NCBI GenBank assembly: GCA_051418055.1
Contig: JBPRGH010000006.1
Location: forward strand, 73,105 to 137,104
Direction: 5' to 3'
Origin: JBPRGH01 sp051418055
Lineage (GTDB): Bacteria; Bacteroidota; Bacteroidia; Cytophagales; Cyclobacteriaceae
DNA: 64,000 nucleotides
Position numbers and translations under genes: made by a program. Each line of letters opens with the position of its first letter. Position 1 is the first letter of the stretch. Of the stretch, positions 44,689-52,431 are shown in pieces. A model generated the notes under the pieces. The model did no database searches, had not been told where the DNA came from, and saw only the letters and a program-made list of their open reading frames with translations.

Positions 44689-45951
44689 ATGAATAAATTT
44701 AATTCAGCAGAAGAAGCACTAGCTAAAGTAAAATCAGGTGACAACCTTTTTATACATACTGCCGCAGCAGCACCACAAGCCTTAATAAAAGGCCTGGTAA
44801 ACCGCGCACCGGAATTAAAAGGAGTTAATATATACCAGCTTCATACAGAAGGTGATGCTCCTTATACAAATCCTGAGTATAAGGATAACTTTAATGTAAA
44901 GGCATTCTTCATTGGAAGCAATATTAGAAAAGCTATACAGGAAGGTCGCGGAAGTTATATTCCGGTATTTTTAAGTGAGGTCCCTTATCTTTTTCGGAAA
45001 AAGATCATACCCCTCGATGTGGCGCTAATTACTGTATCTCCTCCCGATAAACACGGTCTTTGTTCATTGGGAACATCAGTAGAGGCCACACTAGCGGCTA
45101 CCCAGGAGGCTAAATTTGTTATTGCACAGGTAAACAAATATATGCCCCGGACCCATGGCGATGGAGTTATTTCTGTTAAAAATATTGATGCACTCATTGA
45201 ACATGATGAACCTATCCATGAAGGCCATCACCGGGAAATCACAGAAGTGGAAAATAGCATTGGTGAACATGTGGTAAGCCTGATAGAAGATGGGGCTACC
45301 TTACAAATGGGTATTGGTGCAATTCCTAATGCAGTGCTATCGAAATTAGGAAATCATAAAGATCTCGGCATACATACAGAAATGTTTTCTGATGGTGTAT
45401 TACCTCTTGTAGAGAAAGGAGTGATCAATGGAATGAATAAAGCCAATAATCCTGGAATTATTATCGCCTCATTCCTTCTTGGAAGCCGCAAGCTATATGA
45501 CTTTGTAGATGATAACCCGCTGGTTCAGATGCGCGATTGCTCTTATGTAAATGATACCGTTATTATCAGAAGGAATCCCAAGGTTACAGCTATAAACAGT
45601 GCCATTGAGGTGGATGTTACAGGTCAGGTTTGTGCTGATTCTATTGGTAAAAGCATGTTTTCCGGTGTCGGAGGACAGATGGATTTTATAAGGGGCGCAT
45701 CTTTATCTCCGGGAGGAAAACCTATAATCGCGCTGCCTTCAATAACTAAGCGTGGCGAATCACGGATTGTCCCTTACCTAAAAGAAGGTGCCGGAGTGGT
45801 AACAACACGTGCACATGCACATTATATTGTTACTGAATATGGTATAGCCAATCTTTATGGAAAATCAATTAAAGAAAGAAATAAGCTTTTAATAAATATA
45901 GCGCACCCTGATCATCGCGAAAATCTTGAAAAAGCATGTTTCAGGTGTTGA
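44689..45951 (+). CDS. Acetyl-CoA hydrolase/transferase family CoA-transferase
   Basis: Transfers CoA between short acyl groups such as acetate, butyrate or 4-hydroxybutyrate. The 420-residue protein has the two-domain layout. Features: GDNLFIHTAAAAPQ in the N-terminal domain, ALITVSPPDKHGLCSLG, the catalytic glutamate in GIHTEMFSDGV, and the closing segment VVTTRAHAHYIVTEYGIANLYG. Length and end (ACFRC) are slightly short but nothing essential is missing. Monocistronic as far as can be seen. The exact acyl substrate is not readable. Confidence 0.9.
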   Translation: MNKFNSAEEALAKVKSGDNLFIHTAAAAPQALIKGLVNRAPELKGVNIYQLHTEGDAPYTNPEYKDNFNVKAFFIGSNIRKAIQEGRGSYIPVFLSEVPYLFRKKIIPLDVALITVSPPDKHGLCSLGTSVEATLAATQEAKFVIAQVNKYMPRTHGDGVISVKNIDALIEHDEPIHEGHHREITEVENSIGEHVVSLIEDGATLQMGIGAIPNAVLSKLGNHKDLGIHTEMFSDGVLPLVEKGVINGMNKANNPGIIIASFLLGSRKLYDFVDDNPLVQMRDCSYVNDTVIIRRNPKVTAINSAIEVDVTGQVCADSIGKSMFSGVGGQMDFIRGASLSPGGKPIIALPSITKRGESRIVPYLKEGAGVVTTRAHAHYIVTEYGIANLYGKSIKERNKLLINIAHPDHRENLEKACFRC

Positions 45952-46119
45952 TATTACAGTTGAAGTAACATGCTGGCGGTCTGTAATAATAAGACCACGC
46001 AGCCCGACTAAACTAAAATTTATTACATTATTTGTTACAATCATCTGCCATTGGCTCCGCATTATTTATTCTAAAATAATGATACATTTGCTAACATACC
46101 AGCAGCCGTTAATCCATTT

Positions 46120-46341
46120 ATGGAGGACCATAAAACTATTCTGTTACAAATTGTACGAATGCGTATGCCTTTTGGAAAGCACAAAGGGAAATTACTGTGT
46201 GATATACCTGTAAATTACCTTGAATGGTTTCAAAGAAAAGGATTTCCCGATGGGAAGCTGGGAATGCTTTTAGCCACTGTTTATGAAATTAAGATCAATG
46301 GGCTTGAATATTTGCTTGATCCTTTAAAAAAGCAAAAGTAA
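46120..46341 (+). CDS. DUF3820 small protein
   Basis: A 73-residue protein matching DUF3820: MPFGKHKGKLLCDIPVNYLEWF then GKLGMLLATVYEIKINGLE, which is nearly the whole domain. Family members have been named putative quorum-sensing-regulated virulence factors, but evidence for function is thin. The domain resembles the exonuclease-associated FGKHKG fold. Start ATG 46120 leaves 10 residues before the domain. No signal peptide. Confidence 0.85.
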   Translation: MEDHKTILLQIVRMRMPFGKHKGKLLCDIPVNYLEWFQRKGFPDGKLGMLLATVYEIKINGLEYLLDPLKKQK

Positions 46342-46411
46342 AATTAGATTTTAACCTTTCATAGTTTTTTATTAAATTGACTTTCAGACCACTAACTGAA
46401 ATCCAGAAACT

Positions 46412-47563
46412 ATGAAAACCATTAACCGCCGCGAGTGGCTGAAGTCAAGCGCATTATTATCTTCCTTATTATTAGCCAGCCCTGTTGCTTTTGCTAAAGA
46501 ACAAATCCCTTCACCAAAAATAAATCCTTTTACCGGGCAATGGCTGAGAACTCCCTCCATGGAGGAAGTAAAAGCGAGGTTATCTTCAAATGAAAATCCA
46601 TTTGGTCCTTCAAAAAAAGCTATGGATGCTTTAAAGGCCGCATTACCTGATGCTAATCGATATGCTTTTAAGCAGGCAGAAGAGCTCGAAAAAATGATAG
46701 CAGAATATCATGGAGTAGCCCCTGAGAGTGTAATACTTGGTGCAGGATCTTTGGAGCTCCTTACACTGATGGGGAATACCTTTGGTGCACGCGAAGGTGC
46801 TGTACTTACAGCATTCCCTACTTTCGAACCACTCATGCGGGTGATGATGCAACTGAATTGTGACTGGCAACAGGTTAATGTAAATGAAAAAGGAGAAACT
46901 GATTTTGATGCCATTGAAAAGGAAGCAAATAGCAAAACAAGATTGGTATATGTTGTAAATCCGAACAATCCTACGGGAACACAGTCCGATACAGCTAAAC
47001 TAAAAGATTTCTGTAAGAGAATGACTGAACATGTACCTGTTTTTGTTGATGAAGCATATAATGAATACCTGGAAGATTATCAGGACCATACGGTAATAAA
47101 CCTGTTAAAAGAAGGCGTTCCGGTAACAGTGGCGAGAACTTTATCAAAGGCTCATGGATTTGCAGGATTGCGCGTTGGATATTTAGTCGGACCTGTACCT
47201 ATGATTGAAAGAATGAAAACCTATCGGCCCTGGGTAACAACTCTTAGCGGGCCCTCTATTGCTGCAGCCAAAGCTACCCTGACAGATGAAGATATACTAA
47301 AAACTACCCGGGAAAAAAACGCTGAATCAAGATCTTATACTGTAGAAAATTTAAAAAGCATTGGATATTCACCTTTTGACAGCAAGACTAATTTTGTATT
47401 CTTTCCTTTGCAGATTACCGGCGAAGAATATATTAACAAAATGAGTGCTGAGGGTATTGAGGTAAGCGCCTGGGAATATAATGACAAAAGTTGGGGAAGA
47501 GTTAGTATTGGCACAAAAGATGAAATGAAAAGCTTCATTGAGGCTATGAAAAAAACAGGCTGA
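46412..47563 (+). CDS. Tat-exported HisC-like PLP aminotransferase
   Basis: Fold-type I aminotransferase of 383 residues related to histidinol-phosphate aminotransferase. Motifs: LSSNENPFGPS, VVNPNNPTGT, VDEAYNEY and the PLP lysine in TLSKAHGFAGLRVGY (Lys246). The N-terminus is a twin-arginine signal (NRREWLKSSALLSSLLLASPVAFA), so the folded, cofactor-loaded enzyme would be exported. This rules out a role in cytoplasmic histidine synthesis. Such exported copies occur in several Bacteroidota and Proteobacteria, with unknown substrate. No partner gene is visible. Confidence 0.88.
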   Translation: MKTINRREWLKSSALLSSLLLASPVAFAKEQIPSPKINPFTGQWLRTPSMEEVKARLSSNENPFGPSKKAMDALKAALPDANRYAFKQAEELEKMIAEYHGVAPESVILGAGSLELLTLMGNTFGAREGAVLTAFPTFEPLMRVMMQLNCDWQQVNVNEKGETDFDAIEKEANSKTRLVYVVNPNNPTGTQSDTAKLKDFCKRMTEHVPVFVDEAYNEYLEDYQDHTVINLLKEGVPVTVARTLSKAHGFAGLRVGYLVGPVPMIERMKTYRPWVTTLSGPSIAAAKATLTDEDILKTTREKNAESRSYTVENLKSIGYSPFDSKTNFVFFPLQITGEEYINKMSAEGIEVSAWEYNDKSWGRVSIGTKDEMKSFIEAMKKTG

Positions 47564-47655
47564 GAGAAAACGCATATCTTACAAAAGCCAACTTAATTAA
47601 ACCTATCCTTAAACCATCTTGTTACTTTAAATTAAAAAAGTAATAAAACCCATTT

Positions 47656-48099
47656 ATGAATATTAGAAAAAAAGATCTATTGTATCTTTCATATGGAATA
47701 TTAATTTTCCTTTTTATTGGCATCTATTGGTGGTCATTACCTTATAATGAGCTCAATATGGAAGATGCTTTTGTGCAATGGAGTATTTTTCTTGTAGTAG
47801 CATCATTTGTTTTTCGTTTTTTCTTTCAATTAAATACTCAAAAAACTATCTATAGCACAATTATTGGTATTGTAATGGTAATAATTGTCAGGTTTTTTCA
47901 TGATTTCATAAAAGACACTTCTACTCACAACCTGGTCCTACTGGAGGTGATAATCGCGATACTAATTGGAGGCCTAAGCAGTATTTCAGGCGTCTTTTTA
48001 GCTAATCAGTTTGTCCGCAAGAATGAAGATAATAAAGATACCAGGAGTAAAGCCGAAATCGAAAACACTAAAAAACAAGAAAAAAACAAAGACACCTGA
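47656..48099 (+). CDS. Four-helix membrane protein of unknown function
   Basis: A 147-residue protein with four hydrophobic segments (YLSYGILIFLFIGIYWW, WSIFLVVASFVFRFFF, TIYSTIIGIVMVIIVRFF, LVLLEVIIAILIGGLSSISG) and a highly charged tail (NEDNKDTRSKAEIENTKKQEKNKD) likely in the cytoplasm. I do not recognise a family. Followed after 47 bases by a very small membrane-protein frame that might be co-transcribed. Confidence 0.65.
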   Translation: MNIRKKDLLYLSYGILIFLFIGIYWWSLPYNELNMEDAFVQWSIFLVVASFVFRFFFQLNTQKTIYSTIIGIVMVIIVRFFHDFIKDTSTHNLVLLEVIIAILIGGLSSISGVFLANQFVRKNEDNKDTRSKAEIENTKKQEKNKDT

Positions 48100-48146
48100 A
48101 ATTTCATTAGTACAAAATATATTGGACTTAAAAATAAATCAGAAAA

Positions 48147-48242
48147 ATGGGAAGGTGGATAAAAGTCATATTAGCTGTATTTATCATTTTAATTATCGTA
48201 GTTATTTTTGCCGTATTAGGAACGCTGGATATCTTCTTTTAA
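48147..48242 (+). CDS. Possible single-helix membrane microprotein
   Basis: A 31-residue frame starting MGRWIKVILAVF: two basic residues, then one continuous hydrophobic helix (VILAVFIILIIVVIFAVLG) and the end TLDIFF. This is the form of known small membrane proteins. It follows the four-helix protein on the same strand and ends 1 base before the convergent amidotransferase gene. Short size means coding cannot be proved from sequence alone. Confidence 0.4.
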   Translation: MGRWIKVILAVFIILIIVVIFAVLGTLDIFF

Positions 48243-49097
48243 TTAAACTGAAACCCGGCGAAGCTTAACAGAGAGGTCTTTATATACAAGCACCATGTGA
48301 TTATCAGGAATTAAACTCCAGTCTTCTACAATGCTTGTTAATTTTTCTGAGACTATCATTACCGAGCTCTGCCCTACTTCAGGAGGTTTCATATGGCATA
48401 CCCCATCTTCGCACACGTACCTGCTACCTGCTGAATAATATAAAGTTAATGGTTTAACATTATGTGTAGCATAACGCAAACCTACCATTCTCTCCCCATC
48501 AGTAAATATCATATTTAAATAAGCCGGTTGCTCTATCCCGGCTTCTGTCATAAACTTCTTCAGTTGAAAAATCATTTCCTCAAAGGCATCAGCCACATCA
48601 TCAGCATGTATACCTGGTCCTTTCTTATTTAAAATGTCCAGAAAGAAAGCGAATAAATGTTCAGAATCTGTTTGTCCCTTGATCCATAAATACATTTCAT
48701 CAGATAGCTTGCTGCGGATTGCCCGCTTAACTTTTTCAAATTCCTCTACACCGCCATTGTGGGCCATTAAATATTTATTGTAATGAAAAGGGTGACAATT
48801 ATATTCCGTTACACCTCCCACACTGGCAGCACGTACATGTACAACTACACATTCAGATTGAATCTTAGGTGCGAGATAGCGGAGATTACGGTTGTTCCAG
48901 GCAGGATAGACAGACACAAACAAAGCAGGATCGGGAGAAATATCCCTAAAATACCAACCAACCCCAAATCCATCTCCGTTTAAAGGCTCTTCAAGCTCTC
49001 TGGCCTCAATACTTTGTTTAATCATAGAATTATCCGGCTCATATAGGAATTTATCTATTCTAACCGGTTCTCCGAGATAAGTGAGCAGACGACACAT
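48243..49097 (-). CDS. Class II glutamine amidotransferase (YafJ/EgtC-like)
   Basis: Ntn-hydrolase of 284 residues with the nucleophile Cys directly after the start Met (MCRLLTYLGEP), to be exposed by Met removal. Other class II features: NGDGFGVGWY, VVHVRAASVGGVTEYNCHPF and LMAHNGGVEEF. It resembles YafJ and the EgtC hydrolase of ergothioneine synthesis, but no egtB or egtD is nearby, so it may hydrolyse another gamma-glutamyl compound. Monocistronic. Divergent from the arsenic gene pair. Confidence 0.88.
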   Translation of the reverse strand: MCRLLTYLGEPVRIDKFLYEPDNSMIKQSIEARELEEPLNGDGFGVGWYFRDISPDPALFVSVYPAWNNRNLRYLAPKIQSECVVVHVRAASVGGVTEYNCHPFHYNKYLMAHNGGVEEFEKVKRAIRSKLSDEMYLWIKGQTDSEHLFAFFLDILNKKGPGIHADDVADAFEEMIFQLKKFMTEAGIEQPAYLNMIFTDGERMVGLRYATHNVKPLTLYYSAGSRYVCEDGVCHMKPPEVGQSSVMIVSEKLTSIVEDWSLIPDNHMVLVYKDLSVKLRRVSV

Positions 49098-49192
49098 AAC
49101 TGTAAAATTTGCACAATGTACAAAGCCGCTCTGATATATTTTTATAACCTATATGAAATATTTTTCTAAAATCAGAACCTTATAATATAATC

Positions 49193-49208
49193 ATCGTAAT
49201 ATTGCAAT
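49193..49208. promoter_or_regulatory. Possible ArsR-type operator before arsI
   Basis: ATCGTAAT followed by ATTGCAAT is a 16-base palindrome with 6 of 8 positions matching between half-sites, 19 bases before the arsI start. It resembles operators of ArsR-family metal sensors in general shape. No arsR gene is adjacent, so the regulator would act from elsewhere. Moderately supported by sequence only. Confidence 0.4.
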
Positions 49209-49227
49209 ATAATAATTATAAAAAGTT

Positions 49228-49710
49228 ATGAAAAGATTTCACGTACATTTAAAAGTTAAGGACCTGCAAGAAAGTATTTCATTCTACACAGCATTATTTA
49301 ATATAGCCCCTGCAGTAGAAAAATCAGACTATGCAAAATGGATGCTTAATGAACCTGCCGTTAATTTTGCTCTTTCTTCAGGGCATTCCAAAGCAGGTAT
49401 CGAACACCTTGGGCTTCAGGTTGATTCACCTGAAGAGTTAGAGGAAGTTTATAGTAATATGAAAAATGCAAAAGGAATGGTTTTTAAAGAAGGAGATTCT
49501 ACCTGCTGCTATTCAAAAAGTCAAAAATCATGGGTCACTGATCCGCAGGGAGTAGATTGGGAAGCTTTTCACACTTATGGAGAATCAACTTTATATGGCG
49601 AGGGCAGAAACGCGCGCCCCTCACCGGAAGCTATGGAATCATGGACAGGTAATGATTCCAAAAATGCAGCTCTGCCGGAGTCAAAAACTGCTGAAGGATG
49701 TTGTAAATAG
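49228..49710 (+). CDS. arsI: ArsI/CadI-family vicinal-oxygen-chelate protein
   Basis: Non-haem iron dioxygenase family that breaks the carbon-arsenic bond of trivalent organoarsenicals (ArsI), with some members tied to cadmium induction (CadI). The 160-residue protein has the VOC metal ligands His (RFHVH, IEHLGLQV) and Glu (VDWEAFHTY) and the vicinal Cys pair (Cys93-Cys94 in DSTCCYS) that binds the arsenical. A C-terminal CC adds two more thiols. It is followed 28 bases later by an ArsO-like flavoprotein, which supports an arsenic role. Confidence 0.83.
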   Translation: MKRFHVHLKVKDLQESISFYTALFNIAPAVEKSDYAKWMLNEPAVNFALSSGHSKAGIEHLGLQVDSPEELEEVYSNMKNAKGMVFKEGDSTCCYSKSQKSWVTDPQGVDWEAFHTYGESTLYGEGRNARPSPEAMESWTGNDSKNAALPESKTAEGCCK

Positions 49711-49738
49711 TGTTATATTATAGAAAAGAAATCTAATT

Positions 49739-50791
49739 TTGAAGAAAAAGTATGATGTGATTATTATAGGCGGTGGCCAAAGCGGTTTAGCTGTCGCCTA
49801 TTATTTGAGAAGGACAGGTTTATCCTACTGCATATTAGATAAAGAAACCACCTCCGGCGGATCCTGGCAGCATTACTGGGATTCACTCCGGCTGTTTTCA
49901 CCTGCTAAATGGAGCTCTCTACCAGGTATAATGATGTCAGGTGGTGAAAATTATTATCCTACCAAAAAAGAGACTGTTGCTTATCTTCAATCATATGAGC
50001 ACAAATATAACTTTCCTATTATCCGACCTGTCGAAGTAAAAAGCATAAGTAAAAATGATAGCACATTTACTCTTGAAACCAGTAAAGGCTTTTTTGAATC
50101 CAAAGTTGTCGTTAGTGCAACCGGAAGTTTTAACAAACATTTTATTCCCGCGATAGATGGAATTAACAGCTTTAAAGGTAAAATCCTCCATTCCTCGGAG
50201 TACCGCTCACCAGAAAGATTTAAAAGTAAAACAGTTGCGATAATTGGAGAAGGTAATTCAGGAGCCCAAATCCTTTCAGAGGTTGCCACCGTTTCAAAAA
50301 CATTATGGATCACCAGTAAAGAACCACAATTTCTCCCCGATCATGTAGATGGGCGCTATTTATTTGATGTGGCCACTCAATCTTATGAAGCAAAAAAAGC
50401 AGGAGAAAACTTCACCCCACCTTCCCTTGGGGATATTGTAATGGTTCCACCGGTAAAAAAAGCTCGGGAAGATGGGTATTTAAATAATTATTTACCAATA
50501 GCAAAAATAAAAGCAAATAGCATAGTCCTTACTAACGAAGAAGAGCATACGGCTGATATACTCCTTTTTTGTACAGGTTTTAATCCTGGGCTGGATCACC
50601 TTAAAGGTTTGAATATAATTCACAATCATAGAATTAATACAGAAGGAACAAAGGCTAAAGAAACAGAGGGGCTTTGGCTGGTAGGTTATGGGAGTTGGAC
50701 AGGCTTTGCTTCCGCCACTTTAATAGGTGTTGGACGAACAGCCAGACAAACTGTACAGGAGGTCGCAGCTTATTTAAAAGAAATTTTGTGA
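49739..50791 (+). CDS. arsO: ArsO-like FAD-dependent monooxygenase
   Basis: Flavin-containing monooxygenase of 350 residues. FAD-binding GGGQSGLAVA is at the N-terminus, a second dinucleotide (NADPH) site reads IGEGNSGAQ at mid-protein, and LLFCTGFNPG and the closing GYGSWTGFASATLIGVGR complete the family pattern. Proteins of this type are encoded in arsenic operons as ArsO. The start must be TTG at 49739, as no in-frame ATG lies between it and the essential FAD motif. The pairing with arsI points to organoarsenical metabolism. Exact reaction unproven. Confidence 0.8.
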   Translation: MKKKYDVIIIGGGQSGLAVAYYLRRTGLSYCILDKETTSGGSWQHYWDSLRLFSPAKWSSLPGIMMSGGENYYPTKKETVAYLQSYEHKYNFPIIRPVEVKSISKNDSTFTLETSKGFFESKVVVSATGSFNKHFIPAIDGINSFKGKILHSSEYRSPERFKSKTVAIIGEGNSGAQILSEVATVSKTLWITSKEPQFLPDHVDGRYLFDVATQSYEAKKAGENFTPPSLGDIVMVPPVKKAREDGYLNNYLPIAKIKANSIVLTNEEEHTADILLFCTGFNPGLDHLKGLNIIHNHRINTEGTKAKETEGLWLVGYGSWTGFASATLIGVGRTARQTVQEVAAYLKEIL

Positions 50792-50880
50792 TCTTCATGA
50801 TCAATTAAAAATAGTTTAACATAAATAATATTTAATGTTAGAAGATTAATTGTTATTTTTGTCCAAAATTATTCGCCTTC

Positions 50881-51114
50881 ATGAATATTTCAAGCATACG
50901 CATATTAAAGCATATTAAACTGGAATTTGATAATTATACCACACACGTCTTCACGTTTGAAAAGCCGGTAGATCTACTAAATATATCCAAACATCCGGCT
51001 ATATCAGTTTTAACAGATCAACAGGCCGCAAGCAATTATATGCTGTTGGAAAGTAACTGTCCGAAAACTGTAAGAGTTAAAATAGCAACTAATAATAAAA
51101 ACTCTACACTTTAA
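50881..51114 (+). CDS. Small hypothetical protein
   Basis: A 77-residue protein, mostly short strands, no signal or membrane segment, no recognised domain. A -7-like element TATTTTTG lies at 50854-50861, about 20 bases before the start, which favours expression. It is followed after 120 bases by a response regulator on the same strand. Confidence 0.55.
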   Translation: MNISSIRILKHIKLEFDNYTTHVFTFEKPVDLLNISKHPAISVLTDQQAASNYMLLESNCPKTVRVKIATNNKNSTL

Positions 51115-51234
51115 TTTTTTCTGCAGCAATTCCTTTAACCTTCTATTTGTAAGGTATTATTAGCTTATTCTTTAAATTTTTCTTTTATAAGATAATTAAT
51201 ATTCTAGATTTATAATTACAGTTAACTTTTATTA

Positions 51235-51618
51235 ATGAATAAGAAGCCATCTATAGTAGTAGTAGAAGATGACAAGGATATCCTCGAGATCATTCAACTA
51301 ATATTGAATAACGATTATGATCTACATCTTTTTACTTCACCTCCTGATAATTTTATAGATATAATAACCACCCAAAGGCCTGAACTAATCATTTTTGACT
51401 GGCTAATTCCTAATGTAGTAATAGAAGATTTCCTTGAACCCATACGTAAAGCCAGCCCTGCTACCAAAATTTTAATTATTTCAGCACATAATAACATGCC
51501 TCAGGCTTTTACCAATAAAAAAGTTGATGCTTTACTTCCAAAACCTTTTGGTGTTAAAAGGCTAAAAGCAGAAATAGAAAAGCTGGTTATCATGAATACA
51601 ACTTCAACTCTGAAGTAA
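51235..51618 (+). CDS. Single-domain response regulator
   Basis: A CheY-like receiver of 127 residues with no output domain. The phosphoacceptor is Asp55 (IIFDWLIP), with acidic residues EDD near the start and the conserved Lys103 in LPKPF. It would relay phosphate in a two-component pathway. The TPR histidine kinase at 52432 is near but on the other strand, with another gene between them, so pairing is only possible. Confidence 0.9.
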   Translation: MNKKPSIVVVEDDKDILEIIQLILNNDYDLHLFTSPPDNFIDIITTQRPELIIFDWLIPNVVIEDFLEPIRKASPATKILIISAHNNMPQAFTNKKVDALLPKPFGVKRLKAEIEKLVIMNTTSTLK

Positions 51619-51623
51619 TCTTA

Positions 51624-52364
51624 TTAGGAAGTTACAAGCAAATATGCCACACCTGAGGCAGTGATCTGAATAGTAAGGTTATCCAGGCCATGGCTACTGA
51701 AAGCTTCTACAACAGTAGCAGCAAATGCACATATTAGAGCATACTGTATACCTATAACTAAAGGAAAATCCAGCAGTAAAAAGCCAAAAAAGCCGGCAAT
51801 AATGCTTGAAATAAAAACTGCTGTTGATCCTTCGAGGCTTCTTTTTGCGGATACACCAGCTAAAGAAGGTACTTTATACCAATGCTTACCAAACCTTGCC
51901 CCTGCCGGCTCTCCTGCCGCATCGCCAAAACCGCCTATAAAATAACCTATACTGGCAAACTTGAGAAAGAAGACATTTGACAGAACACCTCCCAAAGCCG
52001 TCGTTGCTAATGGTATTAATATAAATAATGTTTGGTGTGGCCGATCAGAAGGTCTCGCCAAAGCATCATAAAAGGCAAATCCACTCCCTTTATATACAGT
52101 AATTAAAACCAAAAGGCTTACAATCCCCCCTAAGATCATTACTGTAGACAAGCCATAAAAAATCTGCAAAAACCCGGCAAAACAAAAAATAAATAAATGA
52201 AAAATCTTTCTCGTATAGGAAGTTTTCAGACCTTTCTTTTTTTTAAAATATACCGTTATCCCTGCGGATAATAAAGCATAAGCAGTTGTTAATGGAACAA
52301 AAATAAAAATCGTACACCATGAAGGAACAGCATTTTCTAAAAAAAGAGTTAAATTTTCCCACAT
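51624..52364 (-). CDS. CTP-dependent lipid kinase-like membrane protein (dolichol kinase/phosphatidate cytidylyltransferase superfamily)
   Basis: A 246-residue polytopic protein with about seven membrane helices. The segment RKIFHLFIFCFAGF and the block FGDAAGEPAGARFGKHWY together with AKRSLEGS fit the CTP-using kinase family that includes yeast diacylglycerol kinase, dolichol kinase and plant phytol/farnesol kinases. Substrate in bacteria is mostly unknown, with isoprenoid alcohols likely. It sits 67 bases downstream of the kinase gene on the same strand. Confidence 0.78.
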   Translation of the reverse strand: MWENLTLFLENAVPSWCTIFIFVPLTTAYALLSAGITVYFKKKKGLKTSYTRKIFHLFIFCFAGFLQIFYGLSTVMILGGIVSLLVLITVYKGSGFAFYDALARPSDRPHQTLFILIPLATTALGGVLSNVFFLKFASIGYFIGGFGDAAGEPAGARFGKHWYKVPSLAGVSAKRSLEGSTAVFISSIIAGFFGFLLLDFPLVIGIQYALICAFAATVVEAFSSHGLDNLTIQITASGVAYLLVTS

Positions 52365-52431
52365 GATTAAATATCTACTGAAGCATTTTAGTTAGTGCTA
52401 ATTTTAAGAATGGCAAAGAAGGTATAGTTGT

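Noticed and set aside
45900..45951. CoA-transferase as a C-terminal truncation
   Set aside because: The end is only a few residues shorter than usual and all catalytic segments are present, so it is treated as intact.
45926..46213. Open frame of 95 codons overlapping the end of the CoA-transferase and the DUF3820 gene
   Set aside because: Different frame from both real genes, no recognisable domain, and it covers most of the convincing DUF3820 start.
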